Shown here in pieces: positions 1-12,620 of a stretch of 64,000 nt of DNA. A model generated the notes under the pieces. The model made no database searches. It worked only from the letters and a program-made list of their open reading frames with translations, and was not told where the DNA came from. The number at the start of each line of letters is the position of its first letter. Position 1 is the stretch's first letter. Both the position numbers and the translations under genes were made by a program. The DNA comes from Brassica napus (Eukaryota > Streptophyta > Magnoliopsida > Brassicales > Brassicaceae). The stretch is from NCBI RefSeq assembly GCF_020379485.1, contig NC_063452.1:26294770-26358769 (forward strand), written 5' to 3'.

Positions 1-2241
1 TTGTTGACTGGACCATTTGGTCATTGTAATCTGGTTTGGACATAGCAAGACCTGCATAGCTCACTAGCCAACCAGATGAAATTTTTGAATCATTAGTTTC
101 ATTCTGATAAATAAGTTGAGGAAGACTTGTCGAAGATTTTATACTTGATTCTCCAATTTATTGGCTTTGAGTCAACATATGAATTATCATATTTGAACTT
201 ATATATAGAAATATGATGATAATGGATACACAAAGAAGCATAAATTATTTAAAAGTATTTTCTTACCAATTTCGTTAATTTCGCGTTGGCGTTTGTTTTT
301 TCGAATTAAAGGCTCGATTTCCCATGGAGAGACCTTATTAGGTCTTGGAAATGTTGCAGCTTCATCCCACTGAACCTATAAAAATAATTTAGTGGATTTT
401 ACTTATTATTATTTTGAAATCATAGTCTAAAATAATATAACAAAAATTAGTTATGAATAAGTTTTACTTGTAGGTTTCGCCATTCTGAATCCTTCCAATA
501 AATGGAGAAATCTTCCACTTTTACTATTGTCCCAGAATATCTTTGCAGTATAAACAAAATTTGTAAGTAATTATATTTGGAAAAAAAAATTATATGAAAG
601 TCAAATATTTACATTATTTCATTAAAATCATGTCCTTCAAACTTCATAGTAAACCTTGAACCTGTATTGAACTTCATGTTCACTGCATCTATAACTTTTT
701 TGCAGTTGACAATGAATTTGCTCGACCTAATATCATCATATCAAGCATAAATTAAAATATGCTTTTTAAAATAAAATATTCTCATGATGTTTAAGTAGAG
801 TAATAAAGTATTTTCCTTACTTTGGCCTATAAAACACGTCGAACATACATTTGGTGTTAATAGCACTCGATGCAGTAGCAACTAAACCATAATGCATACT
901 CTCTTTTGAAATTACTGATGATGATATGTTGCTTTGTTGAGGCGCTGCTTTTCTGATTCCGATATGTGATTCCCCATTCTCCCCTCTAGGACAAAAAATA
1001 TTTAAAATACAAAAAAAATTAAGAAACAAAAGAGATGCAAAATGACAAATGTATATACCTAAGGAATACAACAGAGTCTCCAACGGCCAAACTTTTTTTT
1101 CTTACAAACTGTTTCCAACCAGATGTGAAAAGATGTCTTTGTGGTGTACCTAGTTGATAATTTATACATAAATAAAGATTATTAGTTGTGTATAAAGATT
1201 ATTAGTTACTACCAAACGATTTTGATATTGAAAACTTAGCTACCTCTAAAAGTGTGTTTAAATTTCCAAACATGATCATGGAGATCTTTAGCAACTATCC
1301 ACTGACTCGGTGCTTGCTGTGACATATCCTAAAAAACGTTTAATACAAAGGATCATATAAAAATTTACAATATAAGTCAATTATGGATTTATTTGGTGTA
1401 TTTATTAAATGAAAATACCAATAGAGGAAGACATTCAATGGCATCTTTTTTAAATAAAGAAAAACCACCATGTGTGCTGGCATCCGAAGCAGTTAACACC
1501 TTGGTAAAATAGTTAATGTTTTGTTCGTTGTTGCCATTAGGAATAGAGACTTCAAATTCCTAATAATTAAATTCATAAATTTATTTATAGATATTATTAA
1601 AAGAGGTACTATTAGTTTGTAAATAAAATTTTAAATTTTCCACGTACAGGTGAAAATGGCGACAACGAAACTTTTGCATAAACTTCATCTGTATTGGTAT
1701 CCACCTAAATTCATGCATAAAACATGTCAAAACCATAATATGTACAATTGTAAGCCAATTAATCTCATGTGTATTTCCTAAAGAGAAACATCAAATACCA
1801 AAGATACATACCTTAAGCTTGATGCTAATAACATTACAACGAATTTTTGAAGAAATATCAAAAATTGGTTTTAATTGGCACAGGTTGTCATTTTCTGATG
1901 CTACAAGCTGATAATGTCATAAGATTGTAGAAAAGTTTATTGAATAACAAAATATGAGAATTCATGTGAAATTATTCATAGAAAAATATGTGCCTGCTCT
2001 ATGTGCCCTTGAGGAAAATAATAAACTTCTTCTCCAATTATTGGAAGATCAAACAAAGATCCAGCACATAACTTCCATAACTGATTATACATATATCTAT
2101 TGGTTCCATCAGTTCCTAAATGAATAAAAAAATATTTTTATGAGTAAATATTCCTAATAAATCAAAAGTTAAATTTGAGTTCCTTTTTTAACTTATACCT
2201 TGAAATTTAGGTTGTGCATCTCTAATTTTGTTATTCTCCAT
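1..2241 (-). CDS. Auxin response factor-like gene, copy 1 (3' part beyond window)
   Basis: Encodes the N-terminal two thirds of an ARF transcription factor, a nuclear protein that binds auxin response elements. The start is ATG at 2241. Exons read as 2199-2241, 1994-2115, 1812-1907, 1648-1704, 1419-1559, 1244-1328, 1059-1149, 821-985, 613-726, 468-540, 267-375 and 150 to beyond base 1. The B3 DNA-binding domain is clear ([37 protein letters not shown]), followed by the ARF middle domain ([13 protein letters not shown]). It most resembles the Arabidopsis ARF12/13/14/15/20/21/22/23 cluster. Every exon seen keeps frame. Exon 11 has a 9-base in-frame addition relative to copy 2. The intron after exon 2 begins GC, not GT. 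The PB1 dimerisation domain would lie left of base 1, so integrity is unknown. The particular ARF member cannot be named. Confidence 0.85.
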
Positions 2242-2982
2242 CAGCTTTTACCAAATAATGGTCTTGAATTACACCTTACAAAAATATATCACCAAATCCA
2301 GAACAGTTGTTAGCATGGTATTCTATTTCAAAATTAGGAGTGGGCGGTCGGTACCCATTATTATTCAGTTCGGGTCTATTTAGGTTTTGGGTTTTTGAGA
2401 TTAAAGATTTCAATCTCATTTAAGTATTTATAAATTTTTATTCGTGTTTGGTTCGGATCTTTGCGGGAGATAAGCTGTTTAAATTATTTTTAAAATTTTC
2501 AAACTCTAAAAATGAAGTTTGTGTTTTTTTTTAAATAATTCAAATTCAAAAGAGTATATAAAGTTTGTGTTTTTTAAAAGGTATTGATAAAAAGGTTTGT
2601 GTTTTTTAAGTACGATTACATCATGATAGATGGAGAATTTTAAATAAAATTTTACAAATTATATTGCAATATAAATCATGATTATTCACAAAATCGAGCC
2701 ATACAACTAGATAATTAACATAATACCTTTGATTAGTGAATTGGTGAGCACGTTTTGATCTTTGGTAAACAAGTTTGTTTCTGTTCTTTACAATGATCTG
2801 TATTTGTCTTTGTTTAGTCATCAATTTGATATACATCAGGTATTTATAGTTGAGAAGTCATTGTCCTACATTAATATTGTTCATATGATTTTTGACTAAA
2901 GATTACCAAAAAACAACCAGGTAAATGATAATATTTTTAAAATGTCAAACTTCTTGAATATCAGTTTAATTATGTTTCTAAA

Positions 2983-3045
<63 letters not shown>

Positions 3046-3600
3046 TCTATAAAGAAGCACATCATACTCTACCTCATAAGTCATAATTAGTTGATTTGTC
3101 AGTGAAGAAAATGGTCTTTAGTAAAAGAAAATTCAAAGGTCGCCTATGGATTATGTACTTAAACATTAATGCATTTTTACAGCCTTTCCATTTATGTGAA
3201 AAAAAATCCCAAAATGGAACTCATCTAATGTTGAACACGTCAATTCTCCCATAATCACGTCAATCCCAAAATGGAACTCATCTCTAAATGGTGACCAAAG
3301 AAATGAGTGAGAATAGTTAATTCCTTACCATTCCTTACAATTTACACCATTTACAAGAAATATTTATTACTTATGATTTCTTAATATTCTTTAACTTTTA
3401 AAGAATAAAAGATTACAATTATTCCTTATAAAATTAGAAAAGAAATAGATTTTCCTCTTATTTTTTTCATTTCATTCTTTTCCTTGTTATTTCTCTTATT
3501 CTTTTAATGGTTACCAGTTAAACCTTACATCTTTGGTTAACAATTAACCAAAAGTCATGTGTTTCTACATGATCCACACATACATGTGATGGACAGAAGT
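2242..3600 (-). promoter_or_regulatory. ARF upstream region, copy 1, with CA/TA microsatellite
   Basis: Non-coding DNA upstream of the ARF start, present three times in the window (here, 11690-12480 and 19381-20750). Conservation of this AT-rich segment reflects duplication rather than proven regulation. A (CA)n-(TA)n-(AAT)n microsatellite at 2984-3043 is much longer than in the other copies. No clear TATA box position was fixed. Confidence 0.55.
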
Positions 3601-3755
3601 TGACCAAAAAACAGAAATATTATATTGGACCTAACTTTTATTTTGTAAGTTTTTAAATTCAATACACCTTTCAACTTTATAGTTAAACTTACATTGAATC
3701 ACTAATATTCCTTTCATTATACTACTATATATGTTTCCAAACAATATTCTTATTT

Positions 3756-5561
3756 ATATTATTAAAAGAGAAGTACCCATTAAAAATACCCCTAAGTATT
3801 CTAATTTATTTACACTTCTATGCCACTCATGAGAATTAAATTAAACTACATATTTTAATGTTTGTCTTTTCCAGTTAAATTAATGAGTTTTCCTTAATCA
3901 ACTTTAAACTTAATATCATTAAATGAACTTACCTATTATAATGTTTGTCTTTTCCAGTTAAATTAATGAGTTTTCTTTAATCAAATTTAAACTTAATATC
4001 ATTAAATAAACCTAAAAATACATCATATATTTAATGTAGATTATTACGGACGAGTACGGCCCAATAATGAACTTGAATTTTATTTTTTACGAAAACGTGA
4101 ATCACTTGACATATGTAATATTTAAAATATATTAACTACAATACAACAAATGCATATAACCTACCGATACTTTAGTTTGAAATGATCATGCTCAAGTTTT
4201 ATATAGTCAAATTACATCATGCATCGATCGATGTATAATATTCAAACCACCTATAGTTTTCATTTTCTTTATAGGAAGTATCAACCAACCAATCATCCTA
4301 TTGATTTTCTAAGCTTTATAAAAACAAATCAATAAATACAAACTCAAAATCCAATATCTTCTATTAATCAAAACATAATATCTTCAATGTTGTATCTTTA
4401 ATGTACCTATTAAATATAGAAATTGTAACCATAATTACACTAATTATATTATAAGAATAGAATTGATTCTAACCAATTGATCTATTACTTCGGTAATTCA
4501 TTTGCTTGTAGAAGAGGAAACAAGAAATTTAAAATTTGTAAGAATATAAAGATATAGAGATTCCAACCAATTGCCTATATTTGCGTATGATTTTCGCATT
4601 ATAAGCTTCAAATTGAACATTAAAAAAGATAGAGAGATTTTTTTTTAAATCTTTTACCGACACAGAACTTAAACAAAACGAAATAATTAAAGGTAATTTA
4701 TTTTTATTACAATTCTCGGAAAAAACGGTTACAACATGGGCTTTCATAATATGGCATTTTAACGTATTAATGTTATGGGTATTTAATAATTATGCGCAAG
4801 AAAAAATAAAGACTATAAATAATTTATTATTAATAAAATTATCAAATTATTTATAATTTGATGACTAATTCATTTTTTTTTTTTTTGAAAAATTGATGAC
4901 TAATTCATCGCCCTTTTTTATATGTTAAATTTTAATAGAAGTTTAAAAATCATTATATTTTCTTTAAACATGTACAATTAAATTATAATTTTTTATGCCA
5001 TACTAAGTCATAATATTTTACATACAAATGTATTTTTTTTTTATTAAAAAAAAAAAACTATTTTAAATATAATATTCTTAAGAAACCGGGCATCGGTCTA
5101 AGATGACAAAGTTGAACCGGACAAAAAGAAACAAAAATTAACCGAAATTGGAAAGAAAACCTTAGACTCAAACACTTACACTTCTGAGTTATGTAGTCTC
5201 TTAGCAACCGCACCGCTTGAGCTAAGATGCTTTACACCACTTTCAATGGCGGTTTATCTCGACCTATCCCTTGTCTAATGCATTAACTTCAACGGCAACC
5301 GACACGCAACGGAAATCACGACCCGAAGAAATTTATTTGTATTAAAAATGCTATAATACACAATATCTATTAATAATAACAATTCTAATTAATTTCTAAA
5401 GTTGTATCTTTTCATTATAATTTTGTTCATAACTGTTCATTATATATTATGAACATGATACCTTTTCATTTACAACTGCTTTCTATTTAGTTTATGCCTT
5501 TTCAATTCTATTATATTATGTTCTTTGTGTTTCATAACTATGTATTATATTTTTCCGTTTA
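3756..5561 (+). mobile_element. AT-rich DNA beginning with a Helitron-type 5' end
   Basis: Starting near 3753 the sequence reads TATATTATTAAAAGAGAAG followed by short runs of CCC. This is the usual 5' end of crucifer Helitrons (ATREP type), although the leading TC is not preserved. Two near-identical segments around 3840-3910 and 3940-4010 form a short direct repeat. I found no convincing 3' hairpin for this element and no gene, so its right limit is unknown. It may be interrupted by the Helitron at 5562. Confidence 0.45.
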
Positions 5562-6739
5562 CTAGGGGTCGGTCCGCCCGTAGGAGTTTACACTAAAACT
5601 ATTTTATATTAGAATATATTTTAATTTTATAAAATATTTGAAATTTTACTTTATACTGAAAATAATAAATGTAATCTGTTTTTATTCTAAAAATATATTG
5701 TAGGTTTAATTAAGTTTTGTTGGTTTGAGTTGAAAAAACCATTAACAATGTTTTTGTTAGAGAACACAAAATTATTAAATTAAATAAAATTAAAGAAAAT
5801 GTAATGATTTATATATTTTTCTATTTGATTTCTATTTTAATTTGATATAGTTGAAAAAATCTAGGGTAAAATAACTAATATTTAAAAGTATCAGATTTCG
5901 GAGTATGTTCTAATGGTAGTCAAGGGCGTTCCTGAAATGATGGGGGCCATAAATATTTTACTAAAGTTTTAACAATTGTTTTTTTATGATTTCGGAGACT
6001 TTGTGTAATTTCTTTTTTAAAAAATTGGGAATCCTAGTCCTATGTTTCACTTCTCTATGCTCAGGACCACCTCTGTTATATTATCTATTAATTAATAGGA
6101 AAATATGATTTTTAAAGTAGATAAGAAAAAATGAAGATGAATGGATTGACGTTATATATTTCGATGTTTAACTGGGTCAATCTTTTTCTGAATTTTCATG
6201 CCTACGTGGATAGTTTTACAGAACAATAAACAAATTATTTTTATAGTATAGATTGCTTCATGAAACTTGGTTGCTTCTTCTTCTAACGATTGTTCATGTG
6301 TGTTGTATGTATTTACATAGATAATAAGTACTAACATAGATACTAACATTTTGTTTACAGATGGAACCCACAATTTTGATGAAAACAATAACACAATTTT
6401 GTGGACATCAACAATAGAATATTTTATCTTCATTTTATTTTAATGAATTTCATTGGATATTAAACTTCTGATTAAACCTTGTTGCATCTCTCTCTTCGTA
6501 TTTTCCTTTTACGCATGCCAAATATTTGTTCACATCATTAGTTATATTTGAAACAACAACACCATGAACTCTTGTTCTTTCCATCTCGTCATCTTAGCGC
6601 CACTATCTTTTGTCCATATCTAAATCCAAGGGAGCTGCTGCGTCGCATCCCGATGATGAGGCGGTCTTTTCGCTTTCCAATATAGTATAACCCAAGACTC
6701 TTTAGTAGTTTTAAGTAACTGAAAGAAAGGTACTGATTA

Positions 6740-7165
6740 TTGCTTGTGGGACGTTTTTGTTGCTATAAGGGTGATCACAGAGTTGTCGAACACACTGTCC
6801 ACATAGATTCGGTTAATCCCATATTCGTTCTTACCGGCATTATCTCCCTGTCGCTGGCAAAAGTCCAGTATTTAGAAATGCTCACCTTTATCAATCATAA
6901 AAACATGACCGGACCTTTCCAACCATTTATTTCGCCATAGCCAAATTTGATGTCCTTTAGCCTCAGTGGTATCCGTCTCCATGGTCCTTGTCCGGCCAAC
7001 ACAGGCATACTTACCAACATAAAAACGATTTCGGTTAGAGGGAACCAATATACTGGTCCATTACCAAATTCAGAATCCATCTTGCCCAGTTTAAATTACC
7101 TTGAACTCAGCAACAATTTTTAACTGGAACTATACCATTAGAAATCGCTAATCTCAAGCTCATGA
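6740..7165 (+). pseudogene. LRR gene fragment resembling polygalacturonase-inhibiting protein
   Basis: One reading frame shows consecutive plant extracellular leucine-rich repeats: YLEMLTF...NMTGPFQP, LMSFSLSGIRLHGPCP, IKTISVRGNQYTGPLP and LNYLELSNNF. The spacing and the G-x-P ends fit the PGIP family, which are cell-wall proteins that bind fungal polygalacturonases. The frame is broken by TAG at 6938 and TAA near 7122, and only about four of the usual ten repeats are present with no signal peptide. It lies inside the 5562-9825 Helitron in the opposite orientation and is best read as a captured, decayed fragment. Another secreted LRR family remains possible. Confidence 0.55.
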
Positions 7166-8816
7166 CGTATCCAACACCGTAAACCTAATAGAATTGCTTG
7201 TAATTAAAACTAACAGGACTCATAATATACTGATTCAGAAGATAAAAAAAATTATTTTGTTCCAACTAATAAACAATACAAATCTTAACTAAACAAATAA
7301 AGAATACTAAGAAAAGTGTTTTGTAAAAATCCTCAAACCAGTTCCACGAAGAAAATATGTTGACATGTATGCAACAATACTCTTTCTGTAGACTGTGACA
7401 CAATAATAAGTTAATAACCTTCTTTTCTTGGCTTATTTATGACTAATCCTCTTTGGGTATCAGTTAACAGCAGAGAGAGGAGATCTTGAGTCCGACACAG
7501 CTTCTGCATAGACAGAGGAAGCACGTATAAGGTGTTGCTGCTCCTTTGCATCACCATTGGCCTGCTTCAACAGTTTCCCATCTTGAAACGCTCTCAGTAA
7601 GTCTCAGATACTGGAATTCTAAGTACCTCAATGGACTCGATGCTTGGTATGTCGTTTGGTCTTTTCCTGGGCGTTGAACACGAAGGTTTATCCACCTGTT
7701 TGCACCAAAGTCAACATTCCTATCGTCATGTAAAACCAGCTATAATGTCTGGTACATTGCATTTTTCTGGGTTTGTTTAGTGCAGATTGAAATCATGAAA
7801 CTTACTAAGTTTTCATCAAGAAGATATTTCCCTGTGTTGTTTGTGATCTCTACAATATTGTGACTGTGATCACTCTTGGGCTCTATCAAGTCTTCACAGC
7901 AGGGGATAAACATGGAGTTGATCTTAGAACATGCATCATTACTGGGTTTCAGCGAATCTGAGAGAAAAGGGGTAAATTTTCAGCAAAACAACGAATAATA
8001 TTTGATCCAAATCTGCAAATTTAAAGGAATTAGTTATCTCACGATTAACAGAAGTAAGAAGGCTGGTGTTAGCAACATCAAGAGAGGATGATACAGCGGA
8101 TGAGTACTGAGAGCTTAGGTTTTCATTCGCATATATTCCTCCTCTGTTTAAGATATTGAAGTGAAAAGTGACTGACCAGTAATTCTTGAGCTTTCCTCCA
8201 TTGATGTGCAATCATCAATGCCTTGTCCAAGTTAAAATTATCCTTCTCAAAAAGTTCAAAAAGATGCTAAGAACTTTTGAGATTGATGTAAAGCCCAGTT
8301 GTTGGGATGGTATATGTTATGAATTTTTGAGATTTGATTATACCAGTTCAAGATAACTTCTTGCATCGCCTTCTTCCCACTCCCAACCGCTGAAGTGTAA
8401 TTGTGATAGTTCGACTTTATTTCACCATGCGAAGGTTCCACTCAGCTTTAATGGACGAAGAGTACATGTGGAAGAGCAGGAATGGTACCAACAGAGGGCC
8501 ACAACAGGAGAGTCAAATCATGAAAGATCTCTCTTCTCAAAAAAAAATGATAGTAAATTAAAAACACACGACCACATGTTATATTATTACAGAACATCAA
8601 AACCATTTAACTTTTTAATTGTCTAGAGTTTCAACGATATCATCCTACAAATCTGAAAGCTTGTCCTAGATTAACAATAGATTTACCGAGCAAAACAAAC
8701 CAAAACCTAGTAAAAAAAAATTGATTGTCAATACAAAAACCAAGACAATCAGAATTCATAGGCAACACTAAGCAAGAGGAGTTTAATTAACTGCATAGAG
8801 AGAGATAATGAACGAC

Positions 8817-8905
8817 CTTAGAAAACTCGTGAAGAGCATTCTCCCTGAGTTCGGGGTTGCAGATGTCGAGCACCAACTGGTCCGCCGCATAGAGCATGTG
8901 TCGTC
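8817..8905 (-). pseudogene. CNOT9 (RCD1/CAF40)-like exon fragment
   Basis: About 28 codons on the minus strand include DQLVLDICNPELRENALH, which closely matches the start of the conserved armadillo domain of CNOT9, a CCR4-NOT mRNA deadenylase subunit. A GT dinucleotide directly follows, as at an exon end. Nothing of the remaining 250 residues is present. It lies within the Helitron at 5562-9825, consistent with exon capture. Confidence 0.5.
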
Positions 8906-9825
8906 CCTATCTAGTTCAAGTTAGAGTGACCTCTTTTTCTACAAAGGAGTCCAAAAAAATAGGTAATGAAATTATGAAACATTCGATTTTTAAAGCGGTG
9001 GTCAGATTACCTTGGAATAAAGCAGCAGCATATCAACCCCCATAAACTGTCCTCTTTATTTTATTGACATTCCTAGACTCCCAAAACGGAGGAGTCGCAT
9101 CTGTACCACCTACCTGCACCGGACTGCTTTCAAGTGAGAAAATGGGATATGGGACAGTGTAACACATTTCTCTGAAGACCTAACCTCAAAATTTTCTTGT
9201 ATAGGATCAGGAAGAGAAGAGATCTGAGCCACATAACAATGTGAACTTTGACCTCTCCGACTCCCCCCCACGTTTTCTATTAAAGTGATAATTTTGAATT
9301 GTCAAGACACAAACCTTTCCAAATCCAACACAGAAACAGTGGCTTGCACCATAACCTAACAATCACCACGAAATCAATCTTCAATTAAAAGAAGACCAGG
9401 AAAGAGGAGAATAAAGAAGTAGTAGGATACCTCTTTGGTGGGGACACTCAAAGTAATCACTGAATTCAATCCAGAAATCATATCCCTCTTCCCGACTCTA
9501 CTTATCGAAGGAGATTACAGAGAAAAAGAGAATGATACTCAGAAGAATAACTGATTTGAAGGGCAAATAATATATGATGATTTCTAGATCTAGGGGAGAG
9601 GTCGCTTCCGTTTCTGAGAAGGGAGAAGAGTATATCTTATTGTAACAGATGGGAGAAGACAATAATTGCTTCTATTTTCAGATGAGATGAAGCTCAAAAC
9701 ACAGAGCCGCCTACGTTTAAGGAGATGATGACGTGGCTACAGAAAGTTCTCTAATTGGCCGATTTTTTAATCTGACGTGGAACACACTTTCTACTCCTCG
9801 TATCACTCTTTTAATATAGTTTAGA

Positions 9826-11174
9826 TTACTACTTTTGACTTGGAAAGTTGCATCTTTTTCCACTTATATCTCTTCAACACATATATGTGCGTGTATCAAA
9901 CTATTAAATCATAATTTGGTTTTGCCAATAAAAAAAAACTGTTTTTTTCTCTCCTGGCCACAAGGCTATTTCATCAACAACACTTTCTCGAAGGTATCTT
10001 ATCACAGATTCCCTCCCGGCCGATGTAGAATCCTGCACCGGCTGTACTCATTTCCTTTGTTGTTTGTTAATAGCCTAATAGGTTAGATTAATCAAGTTCT
10101 CATAATAAAACCAATAACGTGTTTGACTCTTTGTGCTCTTTCTTCACGGCGGTTAAAGACGTTCTTTAAATTTAACTAACGACAATTTAGTTAAAGACGT
10201 TGTATTGTATTCCCAAATATATTTGGTATTTGACAATGGCATCGTCTCCACTCATCTCCGCCTTCTATGGCGTCTTTTTCATAAGAGAGCAGTCTCATTA
10301 AAAGTTGGATCTCATGGTACACGATGGTTGCTATAATTTCATACCGGTTCAATCTTGTAACCGTTATATCTCTCAGAGTAGACTTTTCCTGTGTTTCTTA
10401 CAATTTTTCATATTAATATACTAATTTTTAGATATAAAAAATTGTAAATATTTAGGTAAATCATTAATAAATGGATATGAACAAAATAAAAACAAGAAAC
10501 ACAATTTTTCATTTCAAAAACTATTAAATGCAAGTTTTATGTAAAACAAATTAAGAGATACAACTTTCATATTAATATTTCAACCGCAATTGCTCTGTAA
10601 CATTGGTTGGCCTAAATTATTCCTCTTCCCTCAAATCTTCAGACGAGCGAAGTTCATATTAATATAACTTTCATATTAATGATTTCATATAGTATAAGAA
10701 AATTGAGACTAATGATTTCATTATTTTGTTTTGGATTTTTAGCTATCCAAACACGTAAACCTCTTCCTAATATTTATTGTTTATAACGCTTCATTTGAAT
10801 ATCTTCTAAGAATTTGTATCCATGTAACTGCTTAGAACTTTATTTTGAGAAATGCATGGAAGAGACTATTTATAGATTGTAAAAATCTATTTGAATAGTC
10901 ACAACCTTTCAGTTTGAATAGTCGCATTCTTCCAATTTAAAAGTAGTTATATTAAAAGGATACTTGTAAGAATAGTCACAACTTTTCACTTTTTAAAATA
11001 TACTTATATGAATAGTCACAACTTTTAGACAATTTTTAGAAAAGATACAACCTTCCAACATTGAACTTTTAGAAAAGACACAACCTTTTATACATCTTTT
11101 ACAAAAGACACAACCTTTCAACATAAATAGATTCACAACCTTTAGAATTAATTGGGATTGCTATTATTAGCAGA
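9826..11174. repeat. Transposon-derived DNA with degenerate short repeats, no gene
   Basis: No coding region is supported; the 83-codon frame at 9835-10086 matches nothing I recognise. From about 10880 to 11150 short motifs (ATAGTCACAACTTTT, AAAGACACAACCTTT) recur every 25-50 bases, typical of the subterminal part of crucifer non-autonomous elements. Confidence 0.4.
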
Positions 11175-11690
11175 CTAGAGCATTGCCCCCGCGCTTGCGC
11201 GGAGTTGTGGATAGAGTTCTTCTTTCATCTCAATATTTACAAGGGTTATTGTAGTTGTGAATTTTGCGTTTTGAGTTGTTTTTTAAGTTTTTTTTTATTG
11301 TTATATGGTTAGAGTTGTGATGATGAACTGTGTATGCATTGTTCTCCACTTATGAAGGACTAAACTGTGTTAGTAATGTGATTGATATAGTTCGTGTTGT
11401 TGTTTGTTATGTCACTGAGACTTATTGTTTGTTGTCTTTTTAATTTGTTTCTTATACTGTTGAGAGTAGATAAATTATATTAAAATTGTTGAAAATATCT
11501 TTTGTTTCTGAATACTTTTTTCTCTAGTTTAGTTGTGTAAGTTGTGCGTATTAAGTTGTTATATGTTTTTATTTTATTTTTAAATTTGTTGCTCGTACCA
11601 GACCTTTAAAACAAATACATGACGACTTGTAGAAATAACTATAAAATGATTGATAGTTTTGTGTTTCAGGTATTGTTATATGGATTTATC
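11175..11690 (-). mobile_element. Helitron 3' end, truncated
   Basis: On the minus strand the sequence ends with the hairpin CCGCGCAAGCGCGG, a short spacer and CTAG followed by T, a textbook Helitron 3' terminus at 11175. The body runs to about 11690, where sequence matching the ARF upstream region begins. No 5' TC end is seen, so the element is cut. Confidence 0.65.
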
Positions 11691-12620
11691 ATTATATTCA
11701 AATACATTAATTCAAAGAGTATATATATCATGATAAACAGGTTTGGGTGTTTTTTTCTAAAGTAAGATTACGTCCTCATAGATAAGAATTTTTTAAATAA
11801 ACTTTTTCAAATTCTATTACAATATAAAATCATGATCATTCACAAAATAGAGCCATATACAACTAGATAATTAACATAATACCTTTGTTTAGTGAATTAG
11901 TGAAAACGTTTCGAATTCTATTAAACGAGTTTGTTTTCTCTTCTTGTTTACAATGATCTGTATTTATCTTTGTTTAGTAATCAATTTGATATATATGAGG
12001 TATTTATAGTTGAAACAAAATTATTCTACATTAATATTTGTTCAGATAGTATTTTTGACTAATAAAGGTTACCAAAGACAACCAGGTCAAATATATTTTT
12101 TTAGAAATGTTAAAACTTCTTGAATATCAGTTTAATTGTGTTTCTACAACACACACACACAAATATATGCATATAATAATTCTGTAAAGAAACACGTTAT
12201 ACTTCCACCTCATAATTAGTTGATTAGTCATTGACGACAATGGTATTTGGTAAAAGAAATTCAAAGGTCCTCTATGGACTTTCTACTGAAACATTAATGA
12301 ATTTTTGTCGGCCTTTCCATTTATATGAGAAATCCCAAAATGGACACTATATAAGGGATGTTGAACATGTCAATTCTCCCATCATTTATATCTTTAATTA
12401 AAAATTAACCAAAAGTAATGTGTTTCTACACGATCCACATACATATGATGGAGACAAGTTGACCAAAATGATACTTAAAAAGGCATAACGAACAAAAATA
12501 TGAAATTAGGATTCTTACTTGGATACATCATAGGAGCACGTTCCGTAGCCTGCAAGCAACACATAAAATATCTCATCTATTATTACGTACTCCCCCATAC
12601 TTAAAATAATCGCGGAAAAC
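11690..12620 (-). repeat. Third ARF upstream region without its gene body
   Basis: Matches 2560-3600 and 19730-20760 in order (CATGATCATTCACAAAATAG, ACATTAATATTTGTTC, CACACACACACA, GAGAAATCCCAAAATGG) but is more diverged. Where an ARF coding region should lie on its left, a truncated Helitron is found. It lacks the roughly 1.1-kb insertion shared by the other two copies: GTTGACCAAA runs directly into ATGATACTT at about 12470. The last part, about 12530-12620, matches 23925-24010. Confidence 0.75.

Larger units (their letters stand above)
1..3755. repeat. Tandem duplication block, copy 1 (partner 17151-20904)
   Basis: Bases 1-3755 match 17151-20904 nearly base for base at a constant offset of about 17150, covering ARF exons, introns, upstream region and the start of an inserted element. 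Differences are scattered substitutions and small indels; I judge identity well above 90 percent by eye. The blocks diverge after the shared CAATATTCTTATTT, where this copy enters a sequence resembling a Helitron start. Confidence 0.9.
5562..9825 (-). mobile_element. Gene-carrying non-autonomous Helitron (minus orientation)
   Basis: Read on the minus strand, the element starts with TC at 9825 (TCTAAACTATATTAAAAGAG) preceded by A. It ends with CTAG at 5562 followed by T, the A^T target expected for Helitrons. The 5' terminal 100 bases resemble those of the Helitron ending at 33264 (shared TTTTTTAATCTGACGTGGA and CTACTCCTC). The 3' hairpin next to CTAG is GC-rich but imperfect, so the left boundary is less secure. 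No RepHel helicase is present. Inside are fragments of host genes: an LRR gene on the plus strand and a CNOT9-like exon on the minus strand, plus exon-like pieces at 7470-7600, 8040-8440 and 9100-9500 that I could not identify. Confidence 0.6.

Noticed and set aside
5160..5300. tRNA-like gene around CTTAGCAACCGCACCGCTTG
   Set aside because: No cloverleaf with acceptor stem and conserved T-loop could be formed; it looks like transposon sequence.
5900..6080. Small hAT-like element (GGGCGTTCCTGAA ... CTCAGGACCACC)
   Set aside because: The ends are only loosely inverted and I found no 8-bp target repeat.
6152..6433. 93-codon minus-strand ORF as a gene
   Set aside because: Low-complexity AT-rich composition, no recognised motif or splice context, inside a Helitron.
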